Shown: in pieces, positions 1-5,128 of the stretch | Layout of the letters: every line of letters starts with the position of its first letter | How positions within the stretch are numbered: the first letter of the stretch is position 1 | Assembly (NCBI GenBank): GCA_048498995.1 | Contig: JBEHWX010000180.1 | Location: forward strand, 1-5,128 | Reading direction: 5' to 3' | DNA: 5,128 nt | From: JBEHWX01 sp048498995 | GTDB taxonomy: Bacteria > Bacteroidota > Ignavibacteria > OLB7 | The notes under the pieces: model-generated | The model's input: the letters and a program-made list of their open reading frames with translations, nothing else | Told to the model about the DNA's origin: nothing | Databases searched by the model: none | Program-made: the position numbers and the translations under genes

Positions 1-588
1 CGCCGGTCCCCTCCCTGGTTTCTGGGTCGCGGCGGAGAGGGCCTCCCCCCCGCGGACCTGGCCGGGCTCGAGGGGATCGTGGCCAAGCGCCTGGACAGCC
101 CGTACCGGCCGGGTGCCCGGAGCGATGACTGGGTCAAGGTGAAGGTCCGGCGCCGGCAGGAGCTGGTGATCGCCGGCTACATGCCGGGCAAGGGATCGCT
201 CCAGGGAAGCGTCGGGTCGCTCCTGCTCGGCTACTACGTCTCCTCCACCGTCGCCGGAAGGTCGAGCCGGGGACAGCGCCTCTTCCGCTTCGCCGGACAT
301 GTCGGCACCGGCATGTCGGACGCCGACCGACGCGCGCTGAAGCTCGAGCTGGACCGGCTCGGCGTGGAGCGCAGCCCGTTCGACATCGGACGTCCGGCGC
401 CGGGAGCACGGTTCGCCGAGCCGAGGCTGATCGCCGAGGTCGCCTTTCACGAGTGGACGCCGGACGGCATGCTCCGGCATCCGGTGTTCCTCGGACTGCG
501 CGACGACAAGCTTCCGACAGACGTCAGGCTCGAGGAGCCGCCGCTCAGGCGTCCCTCGCCGGGCGGCTCGCTCCGGGCCGGACGTTGA
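1..588 (+). CDS. ligD: ATP-dependent DNA ligase, LigD type, C-terminal part (5' end outside window)
   Basis: This protein seals nicks and double-strand breaks with ATP in bacterial NHEJ, working with Ku. Only the end of the ligase is present. Ligase motif IV (LEGIVAKR) lies at 67-90, with its lysine at 85-87. Motif V (W-x-K-x-K) lies at 130-144. An OB-fold region follows, with GHVGTG, the EPRLIAEVAFHEWTPDG block and an R-D-D-K motif VI at 499-510, all typical of LigD ligase domains. The adenylated lysine (motif I) would be upstream of the window. The GTG at 79 encodes a valine inside motif IV and is not a start, because the frame is open to base 1. The first 20 or so codons match the family poorly and contain a run of seven C at 45-51, so a sequencing error there is possible. 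The protein ends about 20 residues after the OB fold, so no polymerase domain is fused at its C-terminus. A phosphoesterase domain could lie upstream, unseen. The ligase assignment is firm; the full domain layout is unknown. Confidence 0.92.
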   Translation, partial: RRSPPWFLGRGGEGLPPADLAGLEGIVAKRLDSPYRPGARSDDWVKVKVRRRQELVIAGYMPGKGSLQGSVGSLLLGYYVSSTVAGRSSRGQRLFRFAGHVGTGMSDADRRALKLELDRLGVERSPFDIGRPAPGARFAEPRLIAEVAFHEWTPDGMLRHPVFLGLRDDKLPTDVRLEEPPLRRPSPGGSLRAGR

Positions 589-724
589 GCCGAGCAATGG
601 AAAGCCAGAATGTGCGCACGGCGCGTGTCGTGGCCGTGATAAGAAAGATCTGATGCCCGTCGGCCTGAATCCGGCCCGCGGACGAACGAGGAGTGTTCAG
701 TGTACGATCACGATGAGCAGTGAC

Positions 725-730
725 GAGGTG
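725..730 (+). promoter_or_regulatory. Shine-Dalgarno site of ku
   Basis: GAGGTG lies five bases before the ATG at 736 and matches the anti-Shine-Dalgarno sequence well. It supports 736 as the ku start, together with the family-typical N-terminus MARAIWSGSISFGLVN. I see no convincing -35/-10 pair in the 147-base gap after the ligase gene, so ku may be transcribed from further upstream. Confidence 0.7.
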
Positions 731-735
731 ATGAT

Positions 736-1683
736 ATGGCACGCGCGATTTGGAGCGGCTCGATCAGTTTCGGGCTGGTGAATATTCCGGTGAAGCTCTT
801 CGCGGCGCTCCGCGACAGGGACGTCCGCTTCCATCTGATGAGCGGCGACGGTGGATGCAGGCTCCACCGAAAGCTGGTCTGTCCGGAGACCGGACGAGAG
901 TACGAGTTCAACGAGACGACGAAGGGATACGAGATCGCCCCGGACCAGTACGTGCTGGTGACCGACGAGGAGCTGGAGCAGCTTCGGCCGGAGCGGGGGC
1001 GCACGATCGAGATCTCCGACTTCGTCGAGATCGATCAGATAGATCCGGTGCTCTTCGATCGCCCCTACTACCTGACACCGGAGAAGAACGGCGCCAAGCC
1101 GTACCGGCTTCTGCTGGAGGCGCTGCGCGAATCGGGGAAGGTGGCGATCTGCCGCTTCATGATGCGGACCAAGGAGTACCTGGCCGCCCTCCGCCCGATC
1201 GGTGACGCGCTCTGCATCGAGACGATGCGCTTCGCCGACGAGGTGGTGCCGGTCGACGAGATCGGCGGCATTCCCGAGGAGATCCGCATCAGCGAGCGTG
1301 AGCTGGCGATGGCCGATCAGCTCATCGAAAGCCTCACCACGACCTTCGATCCCGAGAGCTATCGCGACGACTACCGCGAGCGGGTACTGGAGATGATCGA
1401 ACGGAAAGCCGAGGGGAAGACGATCGCCGCGCCGAAAGCCGAGTCGCATTCCGGCAAGGTGATCGATCTGATGGAGGCGCTTCGAAAAAGCCTTGCCGAC
1501 GTGGGCCAGGAGGATGCGCCGGCAACCAAGGCACGCCCAGCGGCTGCGACGCGCGGCAAGGGACACGGAGCGACATCGCGGGCGAAGAAACCGTCGGGAA
1601 CGAAATCGCGTCGCCGCGGCGGCGCTTCCGGGAAACGGACCGCGACCGCAAGCGGGAGAACTCGAACGAAGAGGGCCGCATGA
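736..1683 (+). CDS. ku: Ku protein, bacterial non-homologous end joining
   Basis: Bacterial Ku forms a homodimeric ring that threads onto DNA double-strand ends and recruits LigD-type enzymes. The 315-residue product starts with the hallmark MARAIWSGSISFGLVNIPVKL. It shows the Ku core to about residue 230, including KGYEI (63-67), the RPYYLTPE block (109-116) and the long helical ISERELAMADQLIESL segment (185-200). The conserved bacterial C-terminal motif KVIDLMEALRKSL (241-253), which in studied Ku proteins forms part of the ligase-recruiting region, is present. A tail of about 55 residues (261-315) follows, with 17 Lys/Arg and no acidic residue. Such basic extensions in other bacterial Ku proteins add DNA binding and allow internal sliding on DNA. 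The start has a good Shine-Dalgarno site. The stop overlaps the start of the next gene (ATGA), which suggests translational coupling. Nothing in the core looks broken. Confidence 0.97.
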   Translation: MARAIWSGSISFGLVNIPVKLFAALRDRDVRFHLMSGDGGCRLHRKLVCPETGREYEFNETTKGYEIAPDQYVLVTDEELEQLRPERGRTIEISDFVEIDQIDPVLFDRPYYLTPEKNGAKPYRLLLEALRESGKVAICRFMMRTKEYLAALRPIGDALCIETMRFADEVVPVDEIGGIPEEIRISERELAMADQLIESLTTTFDPESYRDDYRERVLEMIERKAEGKTIAAPKAESHSGKVIDLMEALRKSLADVGQEDAPATKARPAAATRGKGHGATSRAKKPSGTKSRRRGGASGKRTATASGRTRTKRAA

Positions 1684-2588
1684 ACGGAGCGACGCTGATT
1701 CAGGTGGAGGGGCGAAAGATCGCCCTCACCGATCTCTCGAAAGTGGTGTATCCGGAGACCGGAACCACGAAGTGGGACGTGATCGGCTACTATACGCGCA
1801 TGGCGCCGGCGATCATCCCGCATCTCAGAGGAAAGCCGGTGGCGCTGCTCCGGCATCTCGAAGGGGCCTCCGAGCCGCCGCTGGTGGAGATGCGCCCTCC
1901 GGAGGAGCGGCCGGTCTGGATCAGGTCGTGCATGCTCGCCGAGGGGTCCAGCGAGATGATCCGGGAGTACTGCATGGTCGACGACGTATCGTCCCTCCTC
2001 TGGCTGGTGAATCTGGGAGTGATAGAGATTCAGACGCTGCAGACTCCCTGCGCCCGCCCCGAGCATCCGTCGATGCTCCTCTTCCGGCTGGAGCCATGGG
2101 CGCCCGCCTCGTTCTACGAATGCATCGAGGCCGCCCGCCTGCTGCGCGAGGTGCTCGCGGCGATCGACCTGACGAGCCACGTCAAGACCGATGGCCTCGG
2201 CGGACTCCATGTCTGCGCCCCGCTCGACGGCACCGCCCGCGCGGAGGACGCCGCCATGTTCGCGCATGCCGTGGCGATCCTGCTCCATCGGGAGCACCCC
2301 GCGCTCGTGACCACCACGCAGCGTCGCGACGTGCGCGAGGGACGCGTTCTGATCGACTGGACGCCGAACGGGCACCGTGTTGCCTGCGTCGCGCCCTATT
2401 CGCTTCGCGCCGGAGCGGTGCCCCGCGTGGCGACGCCACTCGCCTGGGAGGAGCTGGACGCCGTCAGGACGCGCAACGATCAGCGCCCGTTCGAGCTTGC
2501 TCCCGAGGCGGTGATCGGTCGCATCGCGGCGCTGGGCGATGTGCTCGAGGGGATCGAGCATCGGGGACAGCCTCTCCCGAGGATCTGA
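1680..2588 (+). CDS. LigD polymerase-domain homologue with altered active site (stand-alone)
   Basis: This is a homologue of the archaeo-eukaryotic primase-type polymerase domain of LigD, which normally fills and extends ends during NHEJ. At 302 residues it is the length of one complete domain. Family signatures include LTDLSKVVYPETGTTKWDVIGYY (16-38), IIPHLRGKPVALLRHLEG (45-62), DDVSSLLWLVNLGVIEI (101-117), LLREVL (154-159), KT-x-G-x-x-GLH (169-177), VLIDWTPN (223-230) and APYSLRAG (238-245). Several catalytic positions are changed. The usual DLDP metal motif reads RLEP (135-138 is FRLE; R136 and E138 replace the two Asp). The His of the usual E-x-H motif is Q118. The Ser and Lys of KTSG-x-KGLH are D171 and G174. 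The FxQKxxP block that binds the 5'-phosphate side reads LVEMRPPEE. The third metal Asp (D226) and R243 remain. I infer that nucleotide transfer is lost or strongly changed while the fold is kept. It is coupled to ku by an ATGA overlap, so an NHEJ role is likely. Confidence 0.88.
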   Translation: MNGATLIQVEGRKIALTDLSKVVYPETGTTKWDVIGYYTRMAPAIIPHLRGKPVALLRHLEGASEPPLVEMRPPEERPVWIRSCMLAEGSSEMIREYCMVDDVSSLLWLVNLGVIEIQTLQTPCARPEHPSMLLFRLEPWAPASFYECIEAARLLREVLAAIDLTSHVKTDGLGGLHVCAPLDGTARAEDAAMFAHAVAILLHREHPALVTTTQRRDVREGRVLIDWTPNGHRVACVAPYSLRAGAVPRVATPLAWEELDAVRTRNDQRPFELAPEAVIGRIAALGDVLEGIEHRGQPLPRI

Positions 2589-2735
2589 GGATGGGATGAT
2601 TCCGCACGCGAAGGTCGGGGTGATCGATCGCGCGCCGTGCATGCCCATCGGTGGAGATAGAATGAACGGGGCCGTTCCATCGAGCGGCCCCGCTTGCATT
2701 GGCTTCAGATCATCGGCAAGCGCGACCTGGTACCG
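2589..2735. other. Convergent intergenic region
   Basis: This is a short non-coding gap between the 3' ends of the + strand NHEJ operon and the - strand TOPRIM gene. The only structure I see is the hairpin at 2667-2692, annotated separately. Confidence 0.6.
2667..2692. terminator. GC-rich hairpin, probable (bidirectional) terminator
   Basis: CGGGGCCG (2667-2674) and CGGCCCCG (2685-2692) form a perfect 8-bp stem around a 10-base loop. It lies 79 bases after the polymerase-like gene and 44 bases after the end of the convergent TOPRIM gene. The + strand tail (CTTGCATT) and the - strand tail (TTCATTCT) are only moderately T-rich, as is common for terminators in GC-rich genomes. It could serve one or both transcripts. 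Confidence 0.6.
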
Positions 2736-3677
2736 TCATCTCACGCCCGGCCTCGCATCGGCAAGTCGCTCCAGCTCCTCGATGGTGCCGCCGCGCGCAA
2801 GCCAGTCGGAGATGTCATCACCATCATGAAGCTGCCCGGGAAGATCCACCACGCGGAGATCGGCGACATATCCTCGCAGCGACGTGATCAGATCGCGCCG
2901 ATGCCCGCGTCCCGCCTCGTCATTATCCGAGAGGATCACGACCATCGCCCCTTCCAGGCTCTGACGATACTCCTCGGCGTGATTGTTCCAGGTACCGGCG
3001 CCATGCGGATTGGTGGTGGCCACAAGCCCTCCTCGACGGAGATCCTCCACGTTCTTCTCCCCCTCCACCAGGTAGATGCGCCGTCCCTCGGCCGCGGCCG
3101 AAAGCACCTCCGGCAGCCGGTAGAGCACGCGCCGCACCCCCGCGACGTTGTGAATCCATCCGCCGCGCCCGTCGGGACGCCGCTGCCGGATGATCTTTCC
3201 TTCCGGTCGCTCCCAGCGCCGGACCTGCATCAGGGGATTGTCGAACTCGTCGACGTAGGTATACACGGCATCCGGCCTGCCGAGCCGGATCGCGCGCGGA
3301 GCGGTGGCGACCGGCGCCGCCGCGACCGACGAGGATGCGACCGGCGAGGATGCGACGGATGGCGCCGCATCGACCGAGACATCATCGTGCATCGGGCGCG
3401 AGGATGGGAATGTCCGCCGTGCGCCGATGGTGCTCGTGCCGCCGTGGCCGTCGATCAGGTCGCCGTAGGTAAGGCCGAGCGCGGCCAGGACATCCTCGGT
3501 GCAGCAGCCGGCGAAGCAATGGAGCAGCACGCCCCGGCCGCGTCGTGAGATGCCGATGGAAAGTGAGGGAACGCGGTCGTCGTGCGCGGGACATCGCGCC
3601 ATGAAGCCGCTCGCCGTGGTATGCACGGCATCGAGTCGTTGAAGTACGCGCTGAAGCGCGGTGGTCTCGTAATACAT
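2736..3677 (-). CDS. CHC2 zinc-finger / TOPRIM primase-like protein
   Basis: The product (313 residues) resembles the primase part of phage and plasmid replication proteins. Residues 29-58 hold a CHC2-type zinc finger: C29, H32, C54 and C58 (or C59), in the contexts CPAHDDRVPSLS and HCFAGCC. An Ala/Ser/Val/Pro linker (about 102-128) follows. Next is a block common in such primases (VYTYVDEFDNPLMQVRRWE, then GGWIHNVAGVRRVLYRLPEVL, 138-192). The TOPRIM domain comes last: LVEGEK (203-208, catalytic E205) and SDNDEAGRGH (250-259, D251 and D253). It ends with DDISDWLARGG. The metal-binding residues are intact. There is no DnaG central polymerase domain and no helicase/ATPase domain, so primer synthesis cannot be assumed. 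I chose the ATG at 3677 because it puts the first zinc ligand at residue 29, as in relatives. The frame stays open to an ATG at 4004, but that extension is basic and low-complexity. No Shine-Dalgarno site is visible before 3677, so the start is moderately certain. The gene may come from a mobile element. Confidence 0.85.
   Translation of the reverse strand: MYYETTALQRVLQRLDAVHTTASGFMARCPAHDDRVPSLSIGISRRGRGVLLHCFAGCCTEDVLAALGLTYGDLIDGHGGTSTIGARRTFPSSRPMHDDVSVDAAPSVASSPVASSSVAAAPVATAPRAIRLGRPDAVYTYVDEFDNPLMQVRRWERPEGKIIRQRRPDGRGGWIHNVAGVRRVLYRLPEVLSAAAEGRRIYLVEGEKNVEDLRRGGLVATTNPHGAGTWNNHAEEYRQSLEGAMVVILSDNDEAGRGHRRDLITSLRGYVADLRVVDLPGQLHDGDDISDWLARGGTIEELERLADARPGVR
3322..3360. repeat. 15-bp tandem repeat in the TOPRIM gene linker
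   Basis: Two nearly identical 15-bp units (3322-3336 and 3337-3351, differing at one base) are followed by a partial third copy (3352-3360). They lie in the codons for the Ala/Ser/Val-rich linker between the zinc finger and the TOPRIM domain and keep the reading frame. This suggests the linker length changes by repeat slippage in steps of five residues. Confidence 0.7.
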
Positions 3678-3759
3678 GGCGAATCGTTCGGTTGTGTGGT
3701 GTTCCGACGCCCCAAAGTTGGGCCACCGAAGGATTCGACGCAAGAGCCCTATCGGGCGA

Positions 3760-3794
3760 ATTTCGATGATTGGCATCGGGGAAGGGATCGAAAT
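3760..3794. promoter_or_regulatory. Inverted repeat upstream of the TOPRIM gene, possible operator
   Basis: ATTTCGAT (3760-3767) and its exact reverse complement ATCGAAAT (3787-3794) are separated by 19 bases. The pair is AT-richer than its surroundings and lies 83-117 bases upstream of the chosen TOPRIM start. The spacing would suit a dimeric regulator, but I recognise no specific family and chance is possible. Confidence 0.3.
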
Positions 3795-3894
3795 CGTTTC
3801 AACCCGATCGTCGCCACCCCGTGCCCCGGCGATGGCCCGTCGCATTGCCGTCCGCGCGCCTCGGATGGCCGCGAACATTGATGGCCCGATACGC

Positions 3895-3926
3895 AACCGC
3901 CCCGATCCATGATGGCCGGGGCGGTT
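3895..3926. terminator. Strong GC hairpin, probable terminator of the TfuA gene
   Basis: AACCGCCCCG (3895-3904) and CGGGGCGGTT (3917-3926) form a perfect 10-bp stem with a 12-base loop. It lies about 100 bases beyond the TfuA stop on the - strand, which fits a terminator. The T-rich tail (TTTGCTT) is on the + strand, where no gene precedes it; the - strand tail (GCGTATC) is poor in T. It may act without a U-tract or in both directions. Confidence 0.5.
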
Positions 3927-4028
3927 TGCTTCAAGGGCTGACAACGTCCTATCGATGCGCGCTCTTCGCGGGCGTTCCTCCGGAGCAGGAGGCACATTTC
4001 GCAAGCATTCCCCTGAGCGACGCGCGCA

Positions 4029-5128
4029 TCATGCCGACTGCGGGCGAAGCTCGGAGAACCGGCCGAGCGCCCGAAGATGGCTCGGCACGATCGCGTGCGC
4101 CTCCGAGGCGAGCATCCCGTCAACCCACCAAATCGCCGCTTCCTCGGCCATCAGTCGAAGAAATCCCTCCCGATCCAGTCCGTTCTCCCCCATCCACCCT
4201 TCCAGATCCGACGGCTCCAGCAGTCCGTGACGCTCGCGAAAACGGATCACGGCGTCGACCAGCGCCTGCTGGTCCGGCTGGTAATCGTGGCGGCGGGCCT
4301 CGTCGAGCTTGAGGAGCCGTGTTATCGCTCCCTGGCGAAGCTCCTCGAACTCCGGATCGAGCTCCAGCGTTTCGATCAGCTCATCGGTATGATACCCGGC
4401 CGGCGCCTCCTCCGACGTGATGTCGAGCTCGCCGGCGGTGCGCATCAGATCGGCCCAGAGCGCGGTCGGCTCGAAGTGAAAATCGACCGACTTGGGAGGA
4501 GGATCGGCGGCGATGAATTCCCCCATGGCGCGGAGCATCTCCAGGGCATCCTCCCGCTTTCTGTTGATCGCCCCTTCGGGAAGCCAGGCGCGAAGCGCCG
4601 CGATCTCGCCGTCGGCAACCCCGGCCTCCTCGGCACGCTCGAGTATCCGATCGTACGTCCGCTCCGGATAGAAGAGCTCACGCGCGAGATTCGCGATGCG
4701 GCCGGCGGCCACCTCCGTGATCACCCCGGCCTCCGCGGCGCTGGCGAGCGTGTGGCGGATATTGGCGAGCGGCTCGGAGAACCCGAGATAGCCATACTCG
4801 GCCGGCGCGTGGAGCAGCGCGACCTCGTCGTCATCCTCGATCACGCCGTCGCGATATTCCTCGAAGATCCGCCCGACCCCGACCATGCCGAACCGCCAGA
4901 GCTCGGCCGCGCGCAACGCCCCCATGCTCGAGCTGCCGAACACATGAATCCCCTGCGACATCGCCCAGAGAATCTCCTTGTGCCAGACCGAGGGGACCGC
5001 GTCGAAATATCCGTCGATAATGCCGATGGCCCGCGGGCGCTTGATCGCGGCGCGGTAGAGATCCCCCTGCGATACCGGCGGCAGGTAGATGGCGTCGAGC
5101 TCCTTGCGAGCGTCGGCCGGCGCGATGG
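4029..5128 (-). CDS. TfuA-like protein (5' end outside window)
   Basis: TfuA-like proteins act with YcaO enzymes. In characterised systems the pair installs thioamides in peptide or protein backbones, and TfuA was first named in trifolitoxin production. At least 366 residues are in frame from the right edge to the stop at 4029. The TfuA core is clear: IIDGYFDAVPSVWHKEILWAMSQGIHVFG (about 4935-5021), then SSSMGALRAAEL (4899-4934), then GMVGVGRIFEEYRDGVIEDDDEVALLHAPAEYGY down to about 4788. The acidic EDDDE is at 4824-4838. The ATG at 4961 is internal to the core and is not the start: the family-typical GYFDAVPSVWHKEI block lies upstream of it and the frame is open to the edge. The remaining C-terminal stretch of about 230 residues is rich in charged helices (for example EEAGVADGEIAALRAWLPEG) and I recognise no further domain in it. 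No partner gene is visible in the window; ycaO would be expected on the same strand to the right. Confidence 0.9.
   Translation of the reverse strand, partial: IAPADARKELDAIYLPPVSQGDLYRAAIKRPRAIGIIDGYFDAVPSVWHKEILWAMSQGIHVFGSSSMGALRAAELWRFGMVGVGRIFEEYRDGVIEDDDEVALLHAPAEYGYLGFSEPLANIRHTLASAAEAGVITEVAAGRIANLARELFYPERTYDRILERAEEAGVADGEIAALRAWLPEGAINRKREDALEMLRAMGEFIAADPPPKSVDFHFEPTALWADLMRTAGELDITSEEAPAGYHTDELIETLELDPEFEELRQGAITRLLKLDEARRHDYQPDQQALVDAVIRFRERHGLLEPSDLEGWMGENGLDREGFLRLMAEEAAIWWVDGMLASEAHAIVPSHLRALGRFSELRPQSA

Larger units (their letters stand above)
3678..4028. other. 351-base intergenic region between TfuA and TOPRIM genes
   Basis: I see no convincing gene here. The open frames on both strands lack Shine-Dalgarno sites and family similarity. 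The region holds a strong hairpin (3895-3926), an 8-bp inverted repeat (3760-3767 and 3787-3794), a small CCCAA/TTGGG inverted repeat (3711-3722) and four copies of GATGGCC. It should carry the promoter of the - strand TOPRIM gene, but I cannot pick out a convincing -35/-10 pair. No tRNA or tmRNA structure was recognised. Confidence 0.55.

Noticed and set aside
617..638. Hairpin CACGGC / GCCGTG between the ligase and ku genes as a terminator
   Set aside because: The stem is only 6 bp, the loop is 10 bases and the following bases (ATAAGAAAG) contain almost no T. It probably forms by chance in GC-rich DNA.
1493..2599. Long + strand open frame (368 codons) overlapping ku and the polymerase-like gene
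   Set aside because: It is an out-of-frame shadow with Arg/Ala-rich translation. The two real genes in the other frames carry all recognisable motifs.
1371..2699. Long - strand open frame (442 codons) opposite ku and the polymerase-like gene
   Set aside because: It is an antisense shadow of two clear genes in GC-rich DNA. The translation is rich in Arg and His and shows no family signature.
3711..3722. CCCAA-AG-TTGGG as an operator
   Set aside because: The arms are only 5 bp and there is no supporting promoter. It is mentioned only as part of the intergenic description.
3678..4004. N-terminal extension of the TOPRIM protein to the ATG at 4004
   Set aside because: The extra 109 residues are basic, unlike any domain, and run through a strong hairpin. 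The zinc finger position supports the ATG at 3677.
3749..4123. 124-codon - strand open frame as a RiPP precursor peptide gene
   Set aside because: It overlaps the 3' end of the TfuA gene, has no Shine-Dalgarno site and no leader/core pattern. The cysteines look like random GC-rich translation.
1..5128. CRISPR array, tRNA, rRNA or complete insertion sequence
   Set aside because: I looked for regularly spaced repeats, cloverleaf structures, and transposase motifs with terminal inverted repeats, and found none.

Overview
The window is GC-rich bacterial DNA with dense coding and strong G/C preference at third codon positions. It carries a bacterial non-homologous end-joining (NHEJ) locus, an orphan TOPRIM primase-like gene and the end of a TfuA gene. 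NHEJ genes and TfuA proteins are both spread across many high-GC soil and environmental lineages (Actinomycetota, Pseudomonadota, Myxococcota, Gemmatimonadota and others). I therefore do not assign a phylum. The left and right edges both cut through genes.

Left half, + strand. Positions 1-588 hold the C-terminal part of an ATP-dependent DNA ligase of LigD type (ligase motifs IV and V plus the OB-fold domain). Next come a full-length Ku (736-1683) and a stand-alone LigD-type polymerase-domain protein (1680-2588), which overlaps ku by ATGA. The usual fused LigD is thus split here: the ligase part and the polymerase part are separate proteins with Ku between them. Ku would hold broken ends and recruit the ligase through its conserved C-terminal motif. 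The third protein would be the end-processing polymerase, but its active site is badly altered: the two aspartates of the DxD metal motif are Arg and Glu, and other conserved His, Ser and Lys positions have changed. It looks like a pseudo-polymerase with an intact fold, and it is the most interesting object in the window.

Middle. A strong GC hairpin (2667-2692) sits between the convergent gene ends and probably terminates one or both.

Right half, - strand. At 2736-3677 is a 313-residue protein with an N-terminal CHC2-type zinc finger and a C-terminal TOPRIM domain. It resembles phage or plasmid primases but has no helicase part. Positions 3678-4028 are non-coding and hold another strong hairpin, an 8-bp inverted repeat and four copies of GATGGCC. 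From 4029 to the right edge runs the C-terminal part of a TfuA-like protein. This family works with YcaO cyclodehydratases in peptide backbone thioamidation and RiPP biosynthesis, so a ycaO gene is expected just beyond the right edge. There is no clear functional link between the TfuA locus, the primase-like gene and the NHEJ operon.
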